Below, one piece after another: positions 12,446-18,431 of a DNA stretch of 18,431 bases; within the stretch, counting starts at the first letter, position 1, and each line of letters starts with the position of its first letter. This DNA comes from Lichenicoccus sp964235615 (GTDB taxonomy: Bacteria; Pseudomonadota; Alphaproteobacteria; Acetobacterales; Acetobacteraceae): NCBI GenBank assembly GCA_964235615.1, contig CAXSEE010000077.1, positions 1-18,431 of the forward strand, given 5' to 3'. A program made the position numbers and the translations under genes. Under the pieces are notes generated by a model, which was given only the letters and a program-made list of their open reading frames with translations, made no database searches and was not told the origin of the DNA.

Positions 12446-13987
12446 GTGAACAGCATCCAGTCGCCTCCCGCCATGCCGGCGTTGGAGATGCGGGGCATAT
12501 CGAAAACCTTTACCGGCGTGCGAGCCTTGCGAGATGTCCGGTTGAAGGCCTGGGGCGGCGAGATACTGGCCCTGATGGGCGAGAACGGGGCCGGCAAGTC
12601 CACCCTCATGAAGATCCTGTCCGGCGCGCATCGCGCGGACCCGGGTGGGGAAATCCTGATCGACGGTAAACCCATCGTGATCGATGGCCCGCAGTCCGCC
12701 AAACGCGCCGGCATCGCCATCATCTATCAGGAACTGGCGCTGGCGCCGAACCTGACCGTGGCCGAGAATATCTACCTCGGCGGCGAGCTGCGCCGGCCTG
12801 GCTACCAGATCGACCGCAAGACCATGGAAGCCCAGTGCGCGCCGATCCTGGAGCGGCTCGGAGCGCCGTTCGGTCCGCGCTCCCTGGTGGGCTCGCTCTC
12901 GATCGCCCAGCAGCAGATGGTCGAGATCGCCCGCGCCCTGCACGCTAGGTCGAAAATCCTGGTGCTCGACGAACCCACCACGGCGTTGTCGTCACGCGAG
13001 ACCGAGCATCTGTTCCGCCTGGTGCGCAAGCTTCGCGCCGAAGGGATCGCGCTGATCTATATCAGCCATCGCATGGCCGAGGTGTACGAACTCGCGGACC
13101 GCGTCACCGTGCTGCGCGACGGCAGCTATGCCGGTTCGCTCGATCACACCGAGATCAATGCGGAAGCCATCGTGCGCATGATGGTCGGCCGCGACCTCTC
13201 GACCTTCTACACCAAGGAGCATGATCCGGATGTGGTGCATCCGCATGTCGTGCTCGACGTCGAGGGCGTCACCGATGGCGGCCGACGCGTCAAGCCCTGT
13301 TCCTTCCAGTTGAACAAGGGCGAGGTGCTCGGTCTCGCCGGCCTGGTCGGCGCCGGACGCACCGAACTCGCCCGCCTGATCTACGGGATCGATCGCAAGG
13401 CCGCCGGCACCGTCAGGCTCGAAGGGCGCGAGCTGACCATTGCCAATCCGGCGCAGGCGCTGGAGCAGGGCATCGCCTACCTCACCGAGGACCGCAAGGC
13501 GCTCGGCCTGTTCCTCGACATGTCGTGCGGCGCCAACATCAATCTCGGCGTCATCGGCAGGGACGCGCGCGGCGGCTTCCTGCTCGATCTCGCTCGCGGC
13601 CGGCGGCGCGCCAAGGAGGCGTTCCGCAACCTGCGCGTGCGTGCGGCCAGCGCCCTTGTCCCGGTCGGCAGCCTGTCGGGCGGCAACCAGCAGAAGATAT
13701 TGCTGGCGCGCCTGCTCGAGACCGGGCCGAAAGTGCTGATCCTCGACGAGCCCACGCGCGGCGTCGATGTCGGCGCCAAGTCGGAGATCTACCGGATCAT
13801 CGACGAGCTGGCCCGCAACGGGCTCGCGGTGCTGGTGATCTCGTCCGAGCTGCCCGAGATCGTCGGCATCTGCGACCGCGTGCTGGTGATGCGCGAAGGC
13901 TCCATCGTCGGCGTCGTCGGCGGACGCGACGGCGAGCCGATCAACCAGCAGAACATCATGGCCTATGCAGCCGGCATGGCCGCGTAA
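12446..13987 (+). CDS. Sugar ABC transporter ATP-binding protein with two fused nucleotide-binding domains (system 2)
   Basis: A 513-residue RbsA-like tandem ATPase. NBD1: Walker A GENGAGKST at 45-53, Q-loop YQE at 94-96, signature LSIAQQQ at 151-157, Walker B LVLDEPT at 172-178, and switch His in YISHRM at about 208. NBD2: degenerate Walker A GLVGAGRTE at 299-307, signature LSGGNQQ at 410-416, and Walker B LILDEPT at 431-437. The GTG at 12446 was chosen because AAAGGGA lies six bases upstream; upstream in-frame alternatives would run into the palindromic site. It is the first gene of system 2, followed after 11 nt by its permease. It is clearly diverged from the system 1 ATPase outside the motifs, so this is not a recent duplication. 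Confidence 0.93.
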   Translation: MNSIQSPPAMPALEMRGISKTFTGVRALRDVRLKAWGGEILALMGENGAGKSTLMKILSGAHRADPGGEILIDGKPIVIDGPQSAKRAGIAIIYQELALAPNLTVAENIYLGGELRRPGYQIDRKTMEAQCAPILERLGAPFGPRSLVGSLSIAQQQMVEIARALHARSKILVLDEPTTALSSRETEHLFRLVRKLRAEGIALIYISHRMAEVYELADRVTVLRDGSYAGSLDHTEINAEAIVRMMVGRDLSTFYTKEHDPDVVHPHVVLDVEGVTDGGRRVKPCSFQLNKGEVLGLAGLVGAGRTELARLIYGIDRKAAGTVRLEGRELTIANPAQALEQGIAYLTEDRKALGLFLDMSCGANINLGVIGRDARGGFLLDLARGRRRAKEAFRNLRVRAASALVPVGSLSGGNQQKILLARLLETGPKVLILDEPTRGVDVGAKSEIYRIIDELARNGLAVLVISSELPEIVGICDRVLVMREGSIVGVVGGRDGEPINQQNIMAYAAGMAA

Positions 13988-13998
13988 GGGACAGGCCC

Positions 13999-15075
13999 AT
14001 GCAAGATATCGATCATCCCGCGCAAGGGCAGTCCGCCGCCGCTATCGCCACAGAGCCCGAAGGCATTGCCGGCACGGCCCCTGTCGGCGACGCCGGATTG
14101 TCCGCACGGCAAGTACGGATCCGGTCGGCCCTGCAGGGTGCGGGGATGTTGCCCGTGCTGATCATCCTCGCGCTGGGCTTTCATTTCCTCGGCGGCCACC
14201 GCTTCCTCAGCGTGCAGAATTTGTCGATCGTGGCGCAGCAGGCGGCGATCAACACGGTGCTCGCCGCCGGCATGACCTTCGTGATCCTGACCGGCGGCAT
14301 CGATCTCTCGGTCGGCTCGATCCTGGCCGCCTCCGCGATGGGCGCGCTGATCGCCTCGCTGACCGCGGCAGGCAGCTTCCTGGCCATCCCGGTATGTCTC
14401 GTGGTCGGCCTGGGCATCGGGTTGCTCAACGGGCTGCTGATCGCCTACGGCAAGCTGCCGCCCTTCATCGTCACGCTGGGCTCGCTTACCGCGGTGCGTG
14501 GCCTGGCCCGCCTGATGGGGGCGGACAACACCGTGTTCAACCCGAACCTGTCCTATGCCTGGATCGGCAATGACGGCGTGACCGTGCTGCCGGGCATCGC
14601 CGTGCCGTGGCTCGCGATCATCGCCATCCTGGTCATCGTCGCCGCCTGGTTCGTGCTGAAGCGGACCGTGCTCGGCGTGCGGATCTACGCGGTCGGCGGC
14701 AATCCCGCGGCGGCACGGCTGTCCGGCATCAACGTGCCGCTCATCCTGCTGTTCGTCTATTCGCTGTCCGGACTGCTCGCCGGGCTCGGCGGCGTGATGT
14801 CCTCGGCCCGGCTCTATGCCGCCAACGGGCTGCAGCTCGGCCAGTCGTACGAGCTCGACGCGATCGCGGCGGTGATCCTCGGCGGCACCTCATTCGTCGG
14901 CGGCGTCGGCTCGATCTGGGGCACGCTGATCGGCGCGCTGATCATCGCCGTGCTGACCAACGGGTTGATCCTCGTCGGCGTTTCCGACATATGGCAATTC
15001 ATCGTCAAGGGCCTGGTGATCATCGGCGCGGTAGCCCTCGACCGCTTCCGCCAGCAGGGCGGTGCCCGCACTTGA
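13999..15075 (+). CDS. Sugar ABC transporter permease (CUT2 type, system 2)
   Basis: A 358-residue RbsC-like permease (BPD_transp_2) with about 8-10 transmembrane helices after a hydrophilic, Ala/Gly-rich N-terminal tail of about 48 residues. Hallmarks are MTFVILTGGIDLSVGSIL, YGKLPPFIVTLGSLTAVRGL, GGNPAAARLSGINV and GGTSFVGGVGSIWGTLIGA. The ATG at 13999 follows the ATPase stop by 11 nt with AAGGGACAGG before it. The last codons (GGART and stop) lie inside a 29-bp tandem duplication, so a second out-of-frame copy of the same end sits immediately downstream. It pairs with the system 2 ATPase and binding protein. The transported sugar is unknown. Confidence 0.93.
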   Translation: MQDIDHPAQGQSAAAIATEPEGIAGTAPVGDAGLSARQVRIRSALQGAGMLPVLIILALGFHFLGGHRFLSVQNLSIVAQQAAINTVLAAGMTFVILTGGIDLSVGSILAASAMGALIASLTAAGSFLAIPVCLVVGLGIGLLNGLLIAYGKLPPFIVTLGSLTAVRGLARLMGADNTVFNPNLSYAWIGNDGVTVLPGIAVPWLAIIAILVIVAAWFVLKRTVLGVRIYAVGGNPAAARLSGINVPLILLFVYSLSGLLAGLGGVMSSARLYAANGLQLGQSYELDAIAAVILGGTSFVGGVGSIWGTLIGALIIAVLTNGLILVGVSDIWQFIVKGLVIIGAVALDRFRQQGGART

Positions 15076-15109
15076 ACAGACAGCAAGGCGGTGCCCGCAC
15101 TTGAATACA
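15052..15109. repeat. 29-bp tandem duplication across the permease stop codon
   Basis: Positions 15052-15076 and 15081-15105 are 25-bp copies differing at a single base (G at 15057, A at 15086). They repeat with a 29-bp period. Each copy contains the GGTGCCCGCACTTGA end of the permease. The first copy holds the functional stop at 15073-15075. The duplicate lies out of frame in the gap before the binding-protein gene. Confidence 0.9.
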
Positions 15110-15148
15110 TGCGCACATAAGCGCTCGAACGAACTCAAGGAAACATGG

Positions 15149-16081
15149 ATGTCCAGGATCAGACTGCTCGCGGCAACCGCGCTGCTCGGCCTCGCCACCG
15201 CCCCGGCGATGGCAAAAACACTAGACTCCGTCGGGATCAGCATGGGCACGCTCGGGAATCCCTACTTCGTCGCCCTGGTCAAGGGTGTCACCAAGCAGGC
15301 CCAGACCATCAACCCGAACGTGCGGGTGGTGTCGTCCTCGGCCGATTATGATCTCAACAAGCAGTTCACCCAGATCGACAACTTCATCGCCTCGGGCGTG
15401 AACGTCATCATTCTTAACGCCGTGGATCCGAACGCGATCCTGCCGGCGATCAAGCGCGCGCAGAAAGCCGGCATCGTCGTCGTCGCGGCGGACGTCGCCG
15501 CCACCGGCGTCGATGCCACCGTGGAGACCGACAATGTCGAGGCGGGGCGCCTGTCCTGCGAGGCGCTCGCACGCGACATCGGCGGCAAGGGCAACGTCAT
15601 CATCCAGAATGGCCCGCAGGTGTCGGCGGTGATCGATCGCGTCAAAGGCTGCGAGGAAGTGCTGGCGAAATCTCCGGACATCAAGCTGCTTTCCAGCGAC
15701 CAGGACGGCAAGGGCTCGCGCGACGGCGGCCTGTCGGTGATGCAGGGCTATCTGATCCGCTTCCCCGACATCGCCGGCGTGTTCGCGATCAACGACCCGC
15801 AGGCGATCGGCTCCTCGCTCGCCGCCAAGCAGACCCGCCGCACCAACATCGTCATCACCTCGGTCGACGGCGCACCGGACATCGTCGCGGCGCTGCAGGA
15901 GCCCAACGCGCTCATCAAGGCGTCCGCCTCGCAGGATCCCTACACGATGGGCCAACTGGCACTGAAGAACGCCGACGACATCATGAACGGCACCAAGCCC
16001 GCCCAGCCGGTCATCCTGATGACGCCCAAGCTGATCACCAAGGATAACGTCGCCAGCTATACGGGCTGGACGCAGCATTAG
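15149..16081 (+). CDS. Sugar ABC transporter periplasmic substrate-binding protein (CUT2 type, system 2)
   Basis: A 310-residue precursor of a type I periplasmic sugar-binding protein. The signal peptide MSRIRLLAATALLGLATAPA continues to a Sec cleavage after AMA at residue 22. The mature protein begins TLDSVGISMGTLGNPYFVAL, the typical first sugar-contact strand. NAVDPNAILPAIKRAQKAGI and NDPQAIGSSLA follow, and near the end VDGAPDIVAALQEPN and ASQDPYTMGQLA. The ATG at 15149 has AAGGA seven bases upstream. Starting further upstream would include sequence without signal-peptide character. It is the last gene of system 2 and is only distantly similar to the system 1 binding protein, which suggests a different ligand. 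A 22-bp gap separates it from the convergent OYE gene, with no clear terminator. Confidence 0.92.
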   Translation: MSRIRLLAATALLGLATAPAMAKTLDSVGISMGTLGNPYFVALVKGVTKQAQTINPNVRVVSSSADYDLNKQFTQIDNFIASGVNVIILNAVDPNAILPAIKRAQKAGIVVVAADVAATGVDATVETDNVEAGRLSCEALARDIGGKGNVIIQNGPQVSAVIDRVKGCEEVLAKSPDIKLLSSDQDGKGSRDGGLSVMQGYLIRFPDIAGVFAINDPQAIGSSLAAKQTRRTNIVITSVDGAPDIVAALQEPNALIKASASQDPYTMGQLALKNADDIMNGTKPAQPVILMTPKLITKDNVASYTGWTQH

Positions 16082-16103
16082 GGTCTTTGCGGTTGGGTGA
16101 CGG

Positions 16104-17267
16104 TCAGACGGCAGCGGCGCTCGCGTCGGGCCAGCCGATACTTGGCCCGTGGCCGCGAAAGTTGCGGAGCCACCAGGCCCAGTCCTGCGGGACGAGCCCG
16201 AACGGGTCATTATGCCCCAGCTCGCGCGCGGCCCAGAGCGGCCAGTGCGGATTGGCCAGCGCCGGGCGGCCCAGCATCACGAGATCGACGATCTCCTCGC
16301 GGATGGCGCGGTCGGCATTCCGCGGGATGCCGAGGTTCCAGCTGGTTGCCACGGGAATGCCGATCTCGGTGCGGACGCGGTGGGCACGCTCGAGCATGAA
16401 GCCGACCTCGTTCATCGGCGGGTCGATCATCTCGTCGGTGTTGAAGCCGAGCGACAGGTCGGCGAGGTCGAGGCCGTGTTCCTTCATCATGCCGATGGCG
16501 ACGACCGCGTCGTCGAACTGGGTTCCGGCGGGGTTCAGGTCATCGGAGCCGAGCCGCATGGTGAGCGGGTATTCTTCCGGCCAGACGGCGCGAACGGCAT
16601 CGAGCGCCTCGAGATGGAAGCGGGCGCGGTTGGCAAGGCTGCCGCCGTATTCGTCGGTTCGCTGATTGGCGATGGGCGAGAAGAAGCTCGCGCCGAGATA
16701 GCCGTGCGCGTAGTGCATCTCGAGCCATTTGTAACCGGCTTCGAGCGCACGCACCGCGGCATCGGCATAAGACTGGTGCAGGGCCTTGATCTCGTCGACG
16801 CTCAGCTGGTGCACCGGGTAGATGTGGCCGCCGCCGCCGTAGGGAAGGGCGGATGGAGCGACGCAGGTCCAGCCGTCCGGATGATCCGGCGGCAGCTGCT
16901 TCCAGGTGCCTTCGGAGTTGGTGCCACGATGCGGCGGCAGCTCGCTGCCCTTGCGACCGGTGTGGCCGAGCTGGATGGCCGGCACCCCGCCCATGCGCTC
17001 GATGATCGCGCACACACGGGCGTGGCCTTCGATCTGTGCATCGTCCCAGATGCCTGCACAGGATTTGGTGGTACGGCCATCGGGAGTGATGGCCATCTGC
17101 TCACCGAACACCAAGGCGAAGCCGCCGGCGGCACGAGCACCCAGATAGCTGACATGATAATCGTCCAGCTTACCATCGACCGAGCTGTACATGGTCATGG
17201 GCGACATCACCGTGCGGTTTCGCAGGGTGATGCCCTTGAGCGTGTAGGGACTGAACAGATCGGGCAT
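16104..17267 (-). CDS. Old Yellow Enzyme family NADH:flavin oxidoreductase
   Basis: A 387-residue FMN-dependent TIM-barrel ene-reductase-like protein. Visible elements: LFSPYTLKGITLRNRTVMSP at the N-terminus, the FMN-contact position Thr25 in SPMTMYSS, QLGHTGRKG at about 99-107, the active-site pair His185 and His188 with Tyr190 in MHYAHGYLGASFFSP, the NQRTDEYGGS signature at 201-210, and Arg238 in MRLGSDD. YqjM-type enzymes have Cys where Thr25 stands; Thr is the classical OYE1-like choice. The C-terminus is tryptophan-rich (DWAWWLRNF). Substrate is unknown; activated alkenes, or a trimethylamine/2,4-dienoyl-CoA-type reaction, are family options. The long FeS-containing C-terminal domain of the latter is absent. 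GAGG lies 12 bases before the ATG. A sigma-54 promoter lies 50 bp upstream. Confidence 0.92.
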   Translation of the reverse strand: MPDLFSPYTLKGITLRNRTVMSPMTMYSSVDGKLDDYHVSYLGARAAGGFALVFGEQMAITPDGRTTKSCAGIWDDAQIEGHARVCAIIERMGGVPAIQLGHTGRKGSELPPHRGTNSEGTWKQLPPDHPDGWTCVAPSALPYGGGGHIYPVHQLSVDEIKALHQSYADAAVRALEAGYKWLEMHYAHGYLGASFFSPIANQRTDEYGGSLANRARFHLEALDAVRAVWPEEYPLTMRLGSDDLNPAGTQFDDAVVAIGMMKEHGLDLADLSLGFNTDEMIDPPMNEVGFMLERAHRVRTEIGIPVATSWNLGIPRNADRAIREEIVDLVMLGRPALANPHWPLWAARELGHNDPFGLVPQDWAWWLRNFRGHGPSIGWPDASAAAV

Positions 17268-17317
17268 GGGTGCGACTTTCCTCGCCGGTGAAAGAGTGAG
17301 AGCGGCAGGAATAATTC

Positions 17318-17333
17318 AGCAAGACTTATGCCA
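17318..17333 (-). promoter_or_regulatory. Sigma-54 (RpoN) -24/-12 promoter of the OYE gene
   Basis: The minus strand reads TGGCATAAGTCTTGCT. This matches the sigma-54 consensus TGGCAYR-N4-TTGCW at every defined position, with the invariant GG and GC separated by 10 bases, and C precedes it as expected. It points at the OYE gene, whose ATG lies 50 bp downstream. A dyad ATCCTG/CAGGAT (17335-17340 and 17354-17359) abuts it upstream. Enhancer-binding protein sites were not recognised. Confidence 0.6.
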
Positions 17334-17422
17334 GATCCTGCAAGAACGCCTGACAGGATGCCACGCCCAATCCCGGCATTCGCCTGAAGAATCCCTGTCG
17401 CCGCTTTTTACCCGGCTCTCGA

Positions 17423-18361
17423 TCAGGCGTCTGCCGCCGTGATCCATCGCTTGAGCCCGTCAAGCGAACGGAACTCCGACAGCCCATGAACCTGGCTGTC
17501 CGGCATCACGCCGCGCATGAGCCGGACGAGCGCGCGGCCGGGCCCGAGTTCGAGGAGCTTCGCCGGCCCGGCGGCTCGGCAGGCATCCATGCATGCGGCC
17601 CAGTCGATCGTCTGCCTGACCTGCAGCGCGAGTCTGTCCAGGCCGGCACTCACGTCGAATACGGCCTGACCGTCGATGCCGCTCAACAGCCGCACGCCGG
17701 GCGGCACCTCGCCGGCCACATGCGCGCCCGCCAGCGCGTGTCGGAACTGCTCGCTGGCCCGTCGCAGCAATGGCGTGTGCGAGGCGACGGCAACCGGGAT
17801 CATCGCCGCATGCTGGGCGCCGTGCGCTTCGGCATCCTCGATGAACGCCTCCAACGAATGGCGGGTGCCGCCGACCAGCATCTGATCCGGGCCGTTGACG
17901 ATGGCGACATGGCAGTGGTGCGCGCGGCAGAGCGGTTCCAACCGGCGCCTGGAAAGGCCATGGATCGCAGCCAGGCCGGACGGCTGCGTCGTGGCGTCAT
18001 CCATCGCCGACGCGCGCTCGACGGCGAGGCCGATGACCTCTTTTGCGTCGAGCAGGCCGGCGATGCCCCAGGCGGCAAGCTCGCCCACGCTGTAGCCCGC
18101 CACGACAAGGGGGCGTGGCATGTCATCGCCCAGGACGGCCCATGCGGCCATGGCCTGCGTGCAGCACAGGATCTGCCCGGCCTTGTTGGCGTGCAGCTCG
18201 TCCGCGCTGGCCCGCCCGACCAGATCGCGCGGGTCGTGGCCGCCGAGTGCGGCGCGGGCCGCCTCGAACACGTGCGCCGCTTGCGGCGCGTCGGCCAGCA
18301 GGTCGAACATGCCGGCTGCCTGCGAGCCCTGGCCGGAGCAGAGGATCGCGGTGCCCGTCAC
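17423..18361 (-). CDS. mdcH: Malonate decarboxylase subunit epsilon (malonyl-CoA:ACP transacylase) MdcH
   Basis: A 312-residue malonyl transferase of the FabD fold that loads malonyl groups onto the acyl-carrier subunit MdcC, priming malonate decarboxylase. The N-terminal CSGQGSQAAGMFDLL carries the GQGSQ motif at 10-14. The nucleophile Ser91 is in GYSVGELAAWG, and the catalytic His195 is in VASHTPLL. The segment LELGPGRAL near the C-terminus is also typical. The start is a GTG at 18361 that overlaps the mdcB stop (GTGA), giving the expected N-terminus TGTAILCSGQGSQ; reading further upstream would duplicate mdcB sequence. It is the last gene of the mdc operon, 155 bp upstream of the OYE gene, with no clear terminator seen. 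MdcH is distinguished from FabD mainly by its mdcB neighbour. Confidence 0.9.
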   Translation of the reverse strand: MTGTAILCSGQGSQAAGMFDLLADAPQAAHVFEAARAALGGHDPRDLVGRASADELHANKAGQILCCTQAMAAWAVLGDDMPRPLVVAGYSVGELAAWGIAGLLDAKEVIGLAVERASAMDDATTQPSGLAAIHGLSRRRLEPLCRAHHCHVAIVNGPDQMLVGGTRHSLEAFIEDAEAHGAQHAAMIPVAVASHTPLLRRASEQFRHALAGAHVAGEVPPGVRLLSGIDGQAVFDVSAGLDRLALQVRQTIDWAACMDACRAAGPAKLLELGPGRALVRLMRGVMPDSQVHGLSEFRSLDGLKRWITAADA

Positions 18362-18431
18362 GACAGGCGGCCCCACCCATCGAGGAATAATGTGGCGGCG
18401 AGCAGGTCGGCGCACCCGCCGGGGCTGAGGC
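18358..18431 (-). CDS. mdcB: Triphosphoribosyl-dephospho-CoA synthase MdcB (C-terminal end, cut by window edge)
   Basis: Only the last 23 codons are inside the window. They read LSPGGCADLLAATLFLDGWG followed by RLS and a stop. The PGG-x-ADLLAA pattern is the characteristic C-terminus of MdcB/CitG-type triphosphoribosyl-dephospho-CoA synthases, which make the precursor of the prosthetic group of the malonate decarboxylase carrier protein. The stop overlaps the GTG of mdcH, and the mdcB-mdcH order is as in known mdc operons. The fragment is too short to judge integrity of the gene. Confidence 0.8.
   Translation of the reverse strand, partial: LSPGGCADLLAATLFLDGWGRLS

Noticed and set aside
17335..17359. 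ATCCTG/CAGGAT dyad next to the sigma-54 site as an enhancer-binding site
   Set aside because: It directly abuts the -24 element, whereas activators of sigma-54 normally bind about 80-150 bp upstream; six-base arms with a 13-bp spacer are easily fortuitous.
17268..17422. Terminator after mdcH
   Set aside because: No convincing stem followed by a T-run was found on the minus strand; the short A/T tract near 17404 on the plus strand is not preceded by a good hairpin.

Overview
This is a GC-rich, gene-dense window with strong NNC/NNG codon bias. It is most consistent with an alphaproteobacterium of the Rhodospirillales, probably family Acetobacteraceae. That placement is inferred from gene content: a DUF2628 gene inside the histidine operon, malonate decarboxylase genes and CUT2 sugar transporters. 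No rRNA or other taxonomic marker is present. No tRNA, CRISPR array, insertion sequence or phage gene was found.

Layout. (1) Positions 1-3194, minus strand: a tightly overlapping histidine operon read hisB - DUF2628 gene - hisH - GNAT acetyltransferase gene - hisA - hisF (hisF is cut by the window edge). (2) Positions 3364-4526, plus strand: a BtuE-type glutathione peroxidase and a YdjA-like nitroreductase with a 4-base overlap. They are divergent from hisB and separated from it by a leader carrying a GC-rich 21-bp tandem repeat. (3) Positions 4510-7060, minus strand: a four-gene operon of two SDR dehydrogenases resembling 2-keto-3-deoxy-L-fuconate dehydrogenase and L-fucose dehydrogenase, a FucU mutarotase, and a gamma-class carbonic anhydrase-like protein. 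(4) Positions 7177-8352, plus strand: a long (391 aa) FAH-superfamily enzyme, divergent from the SDR operon. (5) Positions 8459-16081, plus strand: two complete CUT2 (ribose/xylose type) sugar ABC importers back to back. The first is ordered binding protein - ATPase - permease, the second ATPase - permease - binding protein. Between them lie a small ORF ending in an aquaporin-like helix and a palindromic operator-like site. (6) Positions 16104-17267, minus strand: an Old Yellow Enzyme family oxidoreductase preceded by a consensus-matching sigma-54 promoter. (7) Positions 17423-18431, minus strand: the end of a malonate decarboxylase operon (mdcB tail, then mdcH).

How the genes work together. 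Regions 3-5 read as a catabolic island for an L-fucose-like or D-arabinose-like aldose. Two ABC importers would bring in sugar, FucU would interconvert anomers, one SDR would oxidise the aldose to a lactone, the other SDR would oxidise a 2-keto-3-deoxy acid, and the FAH enzyme would cleave or dehydrate the product. The lactonase and the sugar-acid dehydratase needed between the two SDR steps are absent, as is any transcription regulator, so the pathway is incomplete here. The substrate assignment rests on remembered family resemblance, not on a search.

The most notable observations are the sigma-54 site before the OYE gene, the palindrome overlapping a candidate -10 element of the second transporter, the aquaporin-like remnant between the transporters, a 29-bp duplication across the stop codon of the second permease, and the incomplete fucose-type pathway itself.
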